Made by a program: the position numbers and the translations under genes. DNA of 64,000 nucleotides. Origin: WVYX01 sp039592335 (GTDB taxonomy: Bacteria > Gemmatimonadota > Gemmatimonadetes > Gemmatimonadales > GWC2-71-9). The stretch lies in assembly GCA_039592335.1 (NCBI GenBank), contig JBDHBX010000004.1, positions 79,015 to 143,014 of the forward strand, given 5' to 3'. The notes under the pieces are model-generated. The model had not been told where the DNA came from. It searched no databases and saw only the letters and a list, made by a program, of their open reading frames with translations. Positions 51,268 to 60,169 of this stretch are shown here, one piece after another (positions within the stretch are counted from its first letter, which is position 1; every line of letters begins with the position of its first letter).

Positions 51268-52662
51268 ATGACGTGGATACGCACGCTGGCTCCGGCCCTG
51301 TTCGCCGCCCTGCTCGCCGGGGCGGTGTCGTCCTCGCCGGTCGCAGCCCAGCAGGAGACCCTCGCCGCGCGGTACCGTGCGGTCGCGGATCGTATCATCG
51401 ACGCCGCGTTGGCCGACAGCTCGGCCTACGCGCGGCTGGGCCTGTTGGTCGACGGATTCGGCCACCGTTTCAGCGGGTCGGAGAGCCTCGAGCGCGCGCT
51501 CGACTGGATCCTCGACGAGATGCGGCGCGACGGCCTGGAGAACGTGCGCGGTGAGGAAGTGATGGTGCCGCGCTGGATCCGGGGTGAGGAGTCGGCCACG
51601 CTGCTCGAGCCGCGCCTCAAGCCGCTTCCCATGCTGAGTCTCGGTGGGAGCGTCGGCACGCCTGCCGACGGTATCACGGGCGAGGTGCTCGTCGTGCGCA
51701 GCTTCGAGGAGCTCGCGGCCCGTGCGAGCGAGGCCCCAGGCAAGATCGTGCTGTTCAACGCCGCGTTCACGAGCTACCGGGAGACGGTGCGCTACCGATC
51801 GGACGGCGCCGATGCCGCGGCACAGGCCGGCGCCGTGGCCAGCATGATCCGCTCGGTCACTCCCCAGTCGCTATCCACGCCGCATACCGGCGCGATGGCC
51901 TACAGTGACACGGTGCCGCGCGTTCCGCATGTGGCGCTCACGGTGGAGGACGCGGAGCTGCTGCAGCGGCTGGCCGACCGCGGGGACCGCATCGTGGTGC
52001 GCCTTACCCTGTCGGCGCGTCAGGAAGAGGACGTGCCGTCGCGCAACGTGATGGCCGAGCTCGTCGGCTCGGAGCGGCCTGACGAAGTCGTGGTCATGGG
52101 GGGCCACATCGACTCGTGGGATGTGGGGCAGGGCGCGATGGACGACGGTGGTGGGTGCGTGGTGGCGTGGGAGGCCGTCAACCTGCTGCGGAGGCTGGGG
52201 CTGCGGCCGCGGCGCACCGTACGGGTCGTGATGTGGACCAACGAGGAGAACGGGCTGCGCGGCGGTCGGGCTTACCGCGACGCGCACCGCGAGCAGCTCG
52301 ACCGGCACGTGCTCGCCATCGAGTCGGACGGGGGCGTGTTCAAGCCCCGAGGGTTCGGCTTCACCGGATCCGACGAGGCCTTCGCCATCGTGCAGCAGAT
52401 CGGGCAACTCCTGGAGCGCATCGAGGCGGGGACCGTCGCCCGCGGCGGCGGGGGCGCCGACATCGGGCCCATCATGCGGGAAGGGGTTCCCGGCATGGGG
52501 CTGCGCGTGGACGGGGAGCGCTATTTCTGGTATCACCACACGGAGGCGGACACGCTCGAGAAGCTCGACCCCCGGGAGATGGCGCTGTGCGTCGCGGCGA
52601 TGGCCGTGATGGCGTACATTGCCGCCGATCTTCCCGAGCCCCTGCCGCGGGCTGGGGAGTAG
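51268..52662 (+). CDS. M28-family metallopeptidase, exported (carboxypeptidase Q-like)
   Basis: A 464-residue peptidase resembling mammalian carboxypeptidase Q. Signal peptide: ALFAALLAGAVSSSPVAAQ. A PA-type insert (about 95-240) splits the fold. Two-zinc site: VMGGHIDSWDVGQGAMDDGGG (His, Asp), MWTNEENGLRGGRAY (Glu pair, general base), AIESDGG and WYHHTEADT (His). It trims dipeptides or N-terminal residues outside the cytoplasm. ATG at 51268 has only a weak GGAGG 12-16 nt upstream. It lies in tandem with the M14 peptidase, and the P460 cytochrome gene follows within 60 nt. Confidence 0.92.
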   Translation: MTWIRTLAPALFAALLAGAVSSSPVAAQQETLAARYRAVADRIIDAALADSSAYARLGLLVDGFGHRFSGSESLERALDWILDEMRRDGLENVRGEEVMVPRWIRGEESATLLEPRLKPLPMLSLGGSVGTPADGITGEVLVVRSFEELAARASEAPGKIVLFNAAFTSYRETVRYRSDGADAAAQAGAVASMIRSVTPQSLSTPHTGAMAYSDTVPRVPHVALTVEDAELLQRLADRGDRIVVRLTLSARQEEDVPSRNVMAELVGSERPDEVVVMGGHIDSWDVGQGAMDDGGGCVVAWEAVNLLRRLGLRPRRTVRVVMWTNEENGLRGGRAYRDAHREQLDRHVLAIESDGGVFKPRGFGFTGSDEAFAIVQQIGQLLERIEAGTVARGGGGADIGPIMREGVPGMGLRVDGERYFWYHHTEADTLEKLDPREMALCVAAMAVMAYIAADLPEPLPRAGE

Positions 52663-52720
52663 GGAACCGGAACGGGCCCGACCCCATTCTCTTAGGGCAA
52701 CCCTGGAAGGAGGACCCTCC

Positions 52721-53236
52721 ATGCAGTTCCGTAGCTTCAGCGGCCTCGCCCTGGCGGGCGGTCTGGCCCTCACCCTGGCGTGTGCCGCCGAGCAGGAAGG
52801 CGGCGAGGCGGCGATGGCCCAGGCCATGCCCGACACGACGGCCACCGCGCTGTGGGCGCACATGGAAGAGGCCGGCTACACCGAGTGGGCCACCTGGCCC
52901 GGCAAGGGGGAACTCTATGCCGGCACCGAGCCACACGGCATGCTGCTCACGACCTACGTGAACGCTCTCGCGCTGGACGCCATCACCAACAAGGCGGGTG
53001 CGATGTCGGCCGGCGCCATCGTCGTGAAGGAGAACTACATGCCTGACAGCACGCTCGCGGCCGTCACGGTGATGTACAAGGCCGCAGGCTATAACCCCGA
53101 CTTCAATGATTGGTTCTTCGTCAAGCGGTTGGCGGACGGCACGGTGGAAGCGTCGGGCCGGGTCGGGATGTGCCAGGGGTGCCACGCGCAAGAGGCCGGC
53201 AACGACTACCTCTTCACGGGTTCCCTGAGCCAGTAG
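52721..53236 (+). CDS. Cytochrome P460-family lipoprotein
   Basis: A 171-residue exported haem protein. ATG 52721 lies 7 nt after AAGGAGG (52707-52713). The signal is lipoprotein-like (LALTLACAA). The P460 domain (about 45-170) includes WATWPGKGELYAGTEPHGM, SAGAIVVKENYMPD with a Lys placed as in the haem-crosslinked enzymes, WFFVKRL and the haem c motif CQGCHAQEAGNDYLF at the C-terminus. P460 proteins oxidise hydroxylamine or NO. Some family members have a different ligand set, so activity is not certain. It follows two peptidases; the NirS-like gene is 3.3 kb away on the other strand. Confidence 0.9.
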   Translation: MQFRSFSGLALAGGLALTLACAAEQEGGEAAMAQAMPDTTATALWAHMEEAGYTEWATWPGKGELYAGTEPHGMLLTTYVNALALDAITNKAGAMSAGAIVVKENYMPDSTLAAVTVMYKAAGYNPDFNDWFFVKRLADGTVEASGRVGMCQGCHAQEAGNDYLFTGSLSQ

Positions 53237-53242
53237 TCGGCG

Positions 53243-54280
53243 TCACCCCCCGTGCCCGGCGAGGGCCCCGAGCGCCTCCAGCTGTGAGCGGGTGCCGAGG
53301 GCGATCAACACATCGCCGGGCTCGAAGCGCATCTCGACCGGCGGATTCGTCATGATGGCACCCTGGTCGCGCCGGCGCACCGCGAGCACGTTGGCCCCGG
53401 TCAGCTTGCGCACTTCGGCCTCGTGGGCCGTCTTGTCGTGGAGGTCGCTGCCGGCCGCGATGCGACACTCCTCGAGCCACAGCTCGAGACCGCCCGAGTG
53501 CATCACGACGTCGAGGAAGTCGGTCACCGAGGGGTAGAGCAGCTGCCGCGCGATGCGGCGGCCGCTCAGCGTGTACGGTGAGATCACGTGGGTCGCGCCG
53601 GCCCGGATCAGCTTGGGCTCGGTCGCCGGATCGTTGGCCCGCGCCACGATCGGCAGATCCAGGTTGAGGGTGTGCGCGCTCAAGGCCACGAACAGGTTGG
53701 TGGCGTCGTCACCCGTGGCCGCCACCAGTCCGGCGGCGCGCTCGATCCCGGCGCGCAGCAACACGTCGTCGTCGGCTGCGTCACCCACCACGACCTGCGT
53801 TCTCGGGGGAGCGTCCCGGAGGGCGTCTTCGCTGGCCTCCACCACCACGCAACGCTTGCCTTTACCCTCCAGGTCGAGCTGGACCTGTTGGCCCACGCGG
53901 CCGTATCCACAGATGACGAAATGTCCGCTGAGGTCGTCGATGCGTTGCTGCATACGTGCCTTCCGAATGGATCCGGTGAGTTCACCGCTGATGATGTACT
54001 GGGAGATGGCGGCGAAGAGGTAGGTCACCGCCCCGACGCCTGCCACGATCAGTCCGGCCGTGAAGAGCCGGCCGACCGGTGAGAGGGGACGCACCTCGCT
54101 GAACCCGACGGTCGAGAGCGTAATGACCGTCATGTAGAGGGACTCGAAGAAGTCCCACCCCTCCAGGAGCATGTAGCCCAGCGTCCCCACGGTGACGACC
54201 CCGCCGAAGACGACACCGAATCGGGCAAGCCGCCGACGGATGCGGCGGCGCTGGCGCTCATGCCTGCGGATTGGGGACAC
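53243..54280 (-). CDS. Two-helix potassium channel with RCK (TrkA-N/TrkA-C) domains
   Basis: A 345-residue Kch-like channel. Two membrane helices (VVFGGVVTVGTLGYMLL; LFTAGLIVAGVGAVTYLF) frame a pore loop with the selectivity filter STVGFSEV (TVGF variant of TVGYG). A TrkA-N nucleotide-binding domain follows (FVICGYGRVGQQVQLDL), then a TrkA-C domain (VEMRFEPGDVLIALG). It lets K+ pass under cytoplasmic ligand control. I prefer the GTG at 54280, with AGGAG about 9 nt upstream, over the ATG at 54313, which lacks a ribosome site. Confidence 0.9.
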   Translation of the reverse strand: MSPIRRHERQRRRIRRRLARFGVVFGGVVTVGTLGYMLLEGWDFFESLYMTVITLSTVGFSEVRPLSPVGRLFTAGLIVAGVGAVTYLFAAISQYIISGELTGSIRKARMQQRIDDLSGHFVICGYGRVGQQVQLDLEGKGKRCVVVEASEDALRDAPPRTQVVVGDAADDDVLLRAGIERAAGLVAATGDDATNLFVALSAHTLNLDLPIVARANDPATEPKLIRAGATHVISPYTLSGRRIARQLLYPSVTDFLDVVMHSGGLELWLEECRIAAGSDLHDKTAHEAEVRKLTGANVLAVRRRDQGAIMTNPPVEMRFEPGDVLIALGTRSQLEALGALAGHGG

Positions 54281-54447
54281 CGCCCTTGCTCCTGGTACGC
54301 TGGTGGGAAACATGCGGAGGCCGGAGAACGCGGGCAAGCCGGCGTCGCACGCTGCTGGCCGCGCCTGGGTGAGCGCCGTATTGTAGAGCGCACGCGGGAG
54401 CCCTCCCGCGGCATCCACTCACGACATTCCAGCGAGGGAGGGGCGCC

Positions 54448-54657
54448 ATGCAGGACCACGTCTACAAGATGACCGAGCTCATCGGGACCTCGGACAAGAG
54501 CATCGAGGATGCCGTTAACGGCGCCGTGGCCCGCGCCAACAAGACCGTGCGCAACATGCGCTGGCTCGAAGTGAAAGAGGTGCGTGGGCACATCGAGAGC
54601 GGGGTCGTCACGGAGTGGCAGGTCATCATGCGAATCGGCTTCACGCTGGAGGACTGA
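54448..54657 (+). CDS. Dodecin
   Basis: A 69-residue dodecin, a flavin-storing dodecamer. The sequence is full length for the family: DHVYKMTELIGTSDKSIEDA, then VARANKTVRNMRWLEVKEV with the Trp that stacks on flavin, and VTEWQVIMRIGFTLED. ATG 54448 follows GAGGGAGGGG (54433-54442). The stop overlaps the M55 aminopeptidase start (TGATG), so the two are cotranslated, an unexplained pairing. Confidence 0.95.
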   Translation: MQDHVYKMTELIGTSDKSIEDAVNGAVARANKTVRNMRWLEVKEVRGHIESGVVTEWQVIMRIGFTLED

Positions 54658-55559
54658 TGCGACCTGGTATCGTGTGTGCGGCGACGCTGCTGTTCGTGCT
54701 GGCGGCATCGCCGGCGTGGGGGCAGCAACGGGATCTCACGGTCTACATCTCCGCCGATATGGAAGGAGTCGTCGGGGTCGTAACGGGGGCGCAGCTGGGC
54801 CCGGGCGGGTTCGAGTACGCCAAGGCGCGAGAGTACATGACCCAGGAGGTGCTGGCCGCGATCAGGGGCGCACGCGCGGCGGGTGCTACCGAGATCCTGA
54901 TCAGCGACTCCCACGGCAACGGGCAGAACCTGCTGCTCGATGAGCTGCCGTCGGAGGTGACCGTCGTGCGTTCGTGGCCCCGGCCACTCATGATGATGCA
55001 GGGGATCGACGCCAGCTTCGATGCCGCCATCTTCATCGGCTACCATGCTGGTACCACCAACCCCGACGGGGTCCGCGCGCATACCATGTCGAGCGGGCGC
55101 TTGGCGGATATCAGGCTCAACGGGCAGTCGGTACCCGAGGGTGGCATCAACGCGGCCATCGCGGGGCACTTCGGCGTCCCGGTGGTCATGGTGTCGGGAG
55201 ACGATGCGGCGGTGGCCGAGGTCAGCCACGTCGTGGGCGACATCGAGGGAGCCGTGGTGAAGTGGAACAACAGTTTCCACTCTGCCAGGACGCTCATGCC
55301 GGAGGCCGCCTATCGGCTGATCGAGCAGAAGGTTGAGACGGCGCTCCGACGGCTGGACGACTTCGAGCCGGTCGAGCTGGAGACACCCGTCACGCTCGAC
55401 GTGCGGTTCAAGAACTACCGACCCTCCCAGGTCCTGGCCTACCTCCCCATCGTGGAGCGCACCGATGCCCACTCGATTCGCTACGTGGGCGAGGACATGG
55501 TGGCGGTCTCGATGTTTCTCGAGTTCATGCTGAGCTACGACGCCGGCCTGGAGCCGTAG
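54657..55559 (+). CDS. M55-family D-aminopeptidase (DppA-like), exported
   Basis: A 300-residue zinc peptidase of the DppA family, which removes N-terminal D-amino acids from peptides such as those from peptidoglycan. It carries a signal peptide (CAATLLFVLAASPAWGQ), unlike cytoplasmic DppA. Zinc-site motifs: YISADMEGVVGV (Asp/Glu), LISDSHGNGQNL (the conserved SDSHG), IFIGYHAG (His), HTMSS (His) and GDDAAVAE. ATG at 54657 with GGAGG 54648-54652. Overlaps the dodecin stop. A hairpin follows. Confidence 0.92.
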   Translation: MRPGIVCAATLLFVLAASPAWGQQRDLTVYISADMEGVVGVVTGAQLGPGGFEYAKAREYMTQEVLAAIRGARAAGATEILISDSHGNGQNLLLDELPSEVTVVRSWPRPLMMMQGIDASFDAAIFIGYHAGTTNPDGVRAHTMSSGRLADIRLNGQSVPEGGINAAIAGHFGVPVVMVSGDDAAVAEVSHVVGDIEGAVVKWNNSFHSARTLMPEAAYRLIEQKVETALRRLDDFEPVELETPVTLDVRFKNYRPSQVLAYLPIVERTDAHSIRYVGEDMVAVSMFLEFMLSYDAGLEP

Positions 55560-55580
55560 GCCGTACGCTCCCCACGCGAA

Positions 55581-55613
55581 CCGCCCTCGGGGAGCCGGGC
55601 TTCCCGAGGGCGG
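55581..55613. terminator. Hairpin between convergent M55 and serine hydrolase genes
   Basis: A perfect 11-bp stem (55581-55591 with 55603-55613), 11-nt loop, lies 21 nt after the M55 stop and 24 nt from the end of the opposite gene. No T run; likely bidirectional. Confidence 0.55.
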
Positions 55614-55637
55614 TGTGCATTCACGCGGCCGCGTCGC

Positions 55638-56990
55638 CTACCGTCGCGTAAACGCGATCCCTCGGGCGCGACTGCCGTCCAACACGAGTCCGGTGATCCG
55701 TCCGGAGTCGTCGCGCAAGAAACTGATCTGCCCGCTGCCCCCGAGGTGGAACCGGTCCCGTTCGCCCGACGAGAGCTCGAGCGGGGGCTCGTCCGTCCGC
55801 TCCAGCATGAGACGGCCCGCGACCACGGTCAGCGTGCGGGTCACGTCGAGCTCCCGCGAGTAATAGTTGCCGGCGTACTCGGCGAGCCGCGCGGTGAAGC
55901 GCTCTGCCAGGTAGAGTTCGGCCACGTCCCGCGCCAGCGCCCCCGGGTTGATGTCGCCGAAGTTGCAGAGGCAGATTACCGAGAATCGCTCCGCCGGGAA
56001 ACGCACGACGTGGGTGCGGAAGCCCATCATCGAGCCGCTGTGCTGCTCGACGGCGAGCCCATTGTACTCGCCGAGGCGCAGTCCACCGGCATAGCTGATG
56101 GTGTCGCCGTCGGCGAGCACGCCGCGAGTGCGGAGCAGGTCGAGCAGGGCCTGCCCGCCCACGGCCGGCTCATGGAAGTTGGCGTCCCAGCGCGCCAGGT
56201 CCTCCACCGTGCTGAGCAGGCCGCCCGAGCCCACTTGGTCGAACTTTTCCAGGAAGGAGAGCTCGAAGCCGTCATCGCTGGACCGGTAGCTGAGCGCCCG
56301 GTCGGGGATGGCGTGCCGCCAGTCATCGTGGAAATGCGTGTCATGCATGCCCAGGGGACCGAACAGCCTCTCGGCCGCGTACTCGCGGATGCTCTGCCCG
56401 GTGACCCGCTCGATGATGATGGGGATCAGGAAGTAGCCCGTGTTGCTGTACAGGTAGCGATCGCCGGGGGGAAAGTTGAGCCCTTCTTGGCGGGCAACCA
56501 GCTCGAGGATCTGGTCGCTCGCGTACGCCTCCTCGAGCGACAGCTCCGCCATCCCCATGAGCTCCAGGTAATCCCGCAGCCCACTCACGTGATGCAGCAG
56601 CTGCTCGATCGTGATGGGGGTGTCGTAAGCGGGGAGCTCGGGCACGAGTTGCCGCACGTCGTCGTCCAGCGCGATCCGGCCGTCGAGCACCAGCAGTCCC
56701 AGGCTCGCCGCCACGAACTGCTTGGAGACGGAGGCCATGTAGAACACGGTGCCCGGGGTGATGGGAATGTCCTGCTCGAGGTTTGCGACTCCATAGCCGC
56801 GGGCGTGGGTCAGGGCGCCGTTCGATACCACCCCGAGCGCGCAGCCCGGCGAGCCGGGCACGTCCCACTCGGCGAACAGGGCATCGACCTGCTGCCGGGC
56901 ATCCTGCGCCGGCAGTGGCGCGACCGATAAGAAACACGCCGCGGCGAGCGCCATGAGGAGCACCCGCCGCGGCGTGCCGTGCAGGGTCAT
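55638..56990 (-). CDS. Serine hydrolase, class C beta-lactamase/D-aminopeptidase type
   Basis: A 450-residue exported serine hydrolase. The signal peptide is LLMALAAACFLSVAPLPAQ. The beta-lactamase-fold domain (about 30-350) has the nucleophile motif ASVSKQF (SxxK), YLYSNTGY (YxN) and EQHSGSMMGF (the HxG that replaces KTG). A C-terminal lipocalin-like beta domain follows (about 370-450). Such proteins are esterases or peptidases more often than true lactamases. Its start overlaps the malic enzyme stop by 4 nt, so it is the last gene of that transcript. Confidence 0.9.
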   Translation of the reverse strand: MTLHGTPRRVLLMALAAACFLSVAPLPAQDARQQVDALFAEWDVPGSPGCALGVVSNGALTHARGYGVANLEQDIPITPGTVFYMASVSKQFVAASLGLLVLDGRIALDDDVRQLVPELPAYDTPITIEQLLHHVSGLRDYLELMGMAELSLEEAYASDQILELVARQEGLNFPPGDRYLYSNTGYFLIPIIIERVTGQSIREYAAERLFGPLGMHDTHFHDDWRHAIPDRALSYRSSDDGFELSFLEKFDQVGSGGLLSTVEDLARWDANFHEPAVGGQALLDLLRTRGVLADGDTISYAGGLRLGEYNGLAVEQHSGSMMGFRTHVVRFPAERFSVICLCNFGDINPGALARDVAELYLAERFTARLAEYAGNYYSRELDVTRTLTVVAGRLMLERTDEPPLELSSGERDRFHLGGSGQISFLRDDSGRITGLVLDGSRARGIAFTRR

Positions 56991-58795
56991 ACGTAGCTCT
57001 CGTAATGCGGGTCGTACATCTGGGACCGCACCAGGGCCATGATGTCCCTGGGCCGCCGGCGTCGGGCCAGTCCTTCATCCCACGCGTGCTCCGCGACCGC
57101 GGCGGCGATGGTGGCCGACACCTCGCGGATGGCGGTGAGCGGCGGCAGGATGGCGCCCTGTGCGAGCTCCTCCTCCGTCGTCATGTCGGCCGCGGCCTTG
57201 GCGGCCATATAGAACATCTCGTCGGTCACGTGCTTCGTGCGCGAGATGACCGCCCCCAGACCGAGCCCCGGGAAGATGTACGCGTTGTTCCCCTGTGTGG
57301 GCACGTGCCGCTTGCCCTGGTACGTCACCGGGTCAAACGGACTCCCACTCGCGAAGACCCCGCGGCCGTCGGTCCACTCGTAGGCCTGCTCCGCCGTGCA
57401 TTCCGCCTTGGATGTGGGGTTCGACAGCGCGAACACGATGGGCCGCTCGTTGATCTCGGCCATGCGCCGCACCATGGCCTCGGTGAAGGACTGCGGCCGG
57501 CCCGAGACCCCGATGATCGCCGTCGGCTTCGCTGCCTCGATGGCCGCCGACAGATCGCGCAGGAACTCGTGTTCGCGCGCGTAGGGAAGCTTGTGCTCCG
57601 CCAGGTCCGTGCGCGACTTCACGACGAGCCCCTTCGAGTCCACGAACCACATCCGGCTCCTGGCCTCCTCGGGCGACATCCCCTCGCGCACCATTGCGGA
57701 GGTGCACAGGTCCGCGATCCCGATGCCTGCCTCCCCGGCGCCGAGGAACAGCAGCTTCTGCTTCGTGATGTCCTGCCCGGTGATGCGACCCGCACCCAGC
57801 AGGCCGGCCAATGTCACGGCGGCCGTGCCCTGAATGTCGTCGTTGAAGGTGCAGATGCGGTCGCGGTACGTCTTGAGGAGCCGGAAGGCATTCAGCGTGG
57901 CGAAGTCCTCGAATTGGACCAGCGTGTCGGGGAACACTCGGCCCACTGCCGTGATGAACTCTTCGATGAACTCGTCGTACTCGGCGCCGCGCAGTCGCTT
58001 CTGGCGCATGCCGATGTAGAGCGGATCCTCGAGCAGCTCCTCGTTGTTCGTGCCCACGTCGAGCGTAATGGGCAGCGTGTGGCGTGGGTGCACGCCGGCG
58101 CACGCGGTGTACAGCGAGAGCTTCCCGATGGGGATACCCATGCCCTGGGCGCCCAGGTCGCCCAGTCCGAGAATGCGCTCGCCGTCGGTTACGACGATGA
58201 CCCCGATGTCCTTCACGGGCCAATTGCGCAACACCTTCGCGATCCGACCCTTGTGTTTGGTCGAGACGTACAGGCCGCGCGGCTGCCGGAAGATGTGCCC
58301 GAACTTGGCGCACGCCTCCCCCACGGTGGGCGTGTAGATGATGGGCATCATCTCGTAGATGTTGTCGATGACCGTACGGTAGAACAGCGTCTCGTTGCGG
58401 TCCTGCAACGCGATCATGAAGATGTACTTCTCGAGCGCGTTCGGCTTGTGCTTGTAGTTCTCCAGCACCCGGGCCTGCTGTTCCTTGATGGTGTGGACGT
58501 GCGGCGGCAGCAGTCCGCGGATCTTGAGGGCATCACGTTCCGCTTCCGTGAAGGCCGTCCCCTTGTTGAGCCGCGGATTGAGCAGGAGCCCGGCTCCCGT
58601 GGGGAAGCCCGGCTTCGCCGGCTCGTGCTTGCGCTGGGCGGCCTTGGCCGCCTTCCTCGCCTGACGCGTGGCTTTCTTGACCGCTCGCTTGGCCTTCTTG
58701 ATCCCCTTCTGCGTGGCCTTCTTTAACGACTTCGCGGCCTTCTTCACTCGGCGCCTGGCTTTCTTACGAGATCGCTTCAGTTTGCCGGTGGGCAC
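56987..58795 (-). CDS. NAD-type malic enzyme with basic histone-H1-like tail
   Basis: A 602-residue malic enzyme: malate + NAD(P)+ to pyruvate + CO2. The catalytic part (about 62-602) is complete and full length: RGLLPPHVHTIKEQ, MPIIYTPTVGEACAKFG, VIVVTDGERILGLGDLG, QFEDFATLNAFRLL, FNDDIQGTAAVTLAG, LFLGAGEAGIGIADL. The first 57 residues are unusual: 18 Lys and 9 Arg, no acidic residue, with KKA/AKK repeats as in histone H1 tails. The GTG start at 58795 has an AAAGGGGGGG ribosome site 5 nt upstream, so the tail should be made. The tail could bind nucleic acid or polyphosphate. It lies 239 nt downstream of the oxaloacetate decarboxylase operon on the same strand. Confidence 0.9.
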   Translation of the reverse strand: MPTGKLKRSRKKARRRVKKAAKSLKKATQKGIKKAKRAVKKATRQARKAAKAAQRKHEPAKPGFPTGAGLLLNPRLNKGTAFTEAERDALKIRGLLPPHVHTIKEQQARVLENYKHKPNALEKYIFMIALQDRNETLFYRTVIDNIYEMMPIIYTPTVGEACAKFGHIFRQPRGLYVSTKHKGRIAKVLRNWPVKDIGVIVVTDGERILGLGDLGAQGMGIPIGKLSLYTACAGVHPRHTLPITLDVGTNNEELLEDPLYIGMRQKRLRGAEYDEFIEEFITAVGRVFPDTLVQFEDFATLNAFRLLKTYRDRICTFNDDIQGTAAVTLAGLLGAGRITGQDITKQKLLFLGAGEAGIGIADLCTSAMVREGMSPEEARSRMWFVDSKGLVVKSRTDLAEHKLPYAREHEFLRDLSAAIEAAKPTAIIGVSGRPQSFTEAMVRRMAEINERPIVFALSNPTSKAECTAEQAYEWTDGRGVFASGSPFDPVTYQGKRHVPTQGNNAYIFPGLGLGAVISRTKHVTDEMFYMAAKAAADMTTEEELAQGAILPPLTAIREVSATIAAAVAEHAWDEGLARRRRPRDIMALVRSQMYDPHYESYV

Positions 58796-59034
58796 GGAAT
58801 CCCCCCCTTTGTGTTACGACGCGTAGCCTCTGCCCGCCCCGTCGCGTGTAGTACGATGGTGCGGGTCCTCACATACCCCTCCGTGTCCGTATGGAGTCCT
58901 CCAGGTGAGCCGGAATCGGAGACGATCCTCATGCAATGGGATAGGATACCTAAGTGGCCTTCATGTTTGGCACAAGCGCTCCTGAAAGGGCCTTCATAGA
59001 GCCTAGCGCGATCCGCCAGTGGGGCGCGAGCGCC

Positions 59035-60156
59035 CTAGCCCAGCAGTGTCAGGAAGACTCCCGCCGCCACAGCCGAGCCGATGACGCCGGCCACGTTGGG
59101 CCCCATGGCGGGCATCAGCGGGTTTACCCGACCGTCGGTGGACTCCGACACGAAGCGCTGAACCACGCGAGCGGCCATGGGTATCGCTGAAACGCCGGCG
59201 GCGCCGATACAGGGGTTGATCTTGCGGGGCAGGACCAGGTTGAGACCCTTGGCGAACACGATGCCGCCAGCAGTGCTGAAGGAGAACGCCACGGCACCCA
59301 GCAGCAAGATCAGGATAGTGCGATAGGTCAGGAAATGCTCCGCCTGCATGGTGGCCCCGACGGCAATCCCGAGGAAGATCGTGACGATGTCGATCAGGGC
59401 ACCGCCCGCTGTCTTGCGGAGGCGCTCTGTGACTCCGCACTCCCTTAGGAGGTTCCCGAACATCAACATCCCGATTAGCGGCGCGCTGGACGGCACCGCC
59501 AGGGACGCGACCACCCCCGTCACGATGGGAAACAGGATCACTGCAGTCCGGGAGACCGGTATGGCCTGCGCCATGTCGATGGCTCGCTCCTCCCGGGTCG
59601 TGAGCATGCGCAGGATGGGAGGCTGGATGATCGGCACGAGCGACATGTAGCTGTACGCGGCCACGGCAATCGGTCCCAGCAGGTGCGGCGCCAACTGAGA
59701 CGCGAGAAAGATCGAGGTGGGTCCGTCCGCACCGCCGATGATCCCAATCGAGGCAGCCTCCTGCCAGGTGAACCCCAGCAGGTACGCGGCGGCCAGGGCG
59801 GCCACGAAGATGCCGAGCTGCGCCGCGGCACCGAGGAGGAACGTCAAGGGACGTCCCAGCAACGGGCGGAAATCGGTGAGCACGCCCACCCCCAGGAAGA
59901 TCAAGGGTGGGAGCAGCTCCGTTCGGATCCCGGTGCGATAGATCAACGCGATGATGCCCTCCCCGTACGAGGCCATGTTGGCCAGGGGGAGGTTGGCGAG
60001 AATGGCGCCGAAGCCTATCGGGATCAGCAGCAGCGGCTCGTACCCCTTCGTGATGGCCAGGTAGATGAGCACGCCGGCCACCACGAACATCGCTATGTTC
60101 CCGACGGTCAGATTCGCGAAACCGGACTGCTGCAGTAACTGTGTGACGGTCTCCAT
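59035..60156 (-). CDS. oadB: Sodium-pumping oxaloacetate decarboxylase, beta subunit
   Basis: A 373-residue integral membrane protein with about nine helices, the beta subunit of the biotin-dependent Na+ pump. Decarboxylation of carboxybiotin drives Na+ export. Conserved segments: GFGAILANLPLANM, FLGVGVLTDFRPLL, GIIGGADGPTSIF (the Asp region in the Na+/proton path), VPIIQPPILRML, SSAPLIGMLMFGNLLRECGV and NPLMPAMGPNVAGVIGSAV. ATG 60156 is 13 nt after the alpha-subunit stop. Confidence 0.93.
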   Translation of the reverse strand: METVTQLLQQSGFANLTVGNIAMFVVAGVLIYLAITKGYEPLLLIPIGFGAILANLPLANMASYGEGIIALIYRTGIRTELLPPLIFLGVGVLTDFRPLLGRPLTFLLGAAAQLGIFVAALAAAYLLGFTWQEAASIGIIGGADGPTSIFLASQLAPHLLGPIAVAAYSYMSLVPIIQPPILRMLTTREERAIDMAQAIPVSRTAVILFPIVTGVVASLAVPSSAPLIGMLMFGNLLRECGVTERLRKTAGGALIDIVTIFLGIAVGATMQAEHFLTYRTILILLLGAVAFSFSTAGGIVFAKGLNLVLPRKINPCIGAAGVSAIPMAARVVQRFVSESTDGRVNPLMPAMGPNVAGVIGSAVAAGVFLTLLG

Positions 60157-60169
60157 GACAGGATCGGTC

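Noticed and set aside
59016..59035. A terminator right after oadB.
   Set aside because: Only a 5-bp stem (GGGCG/CGCCC) without a T tract; too weak to call.
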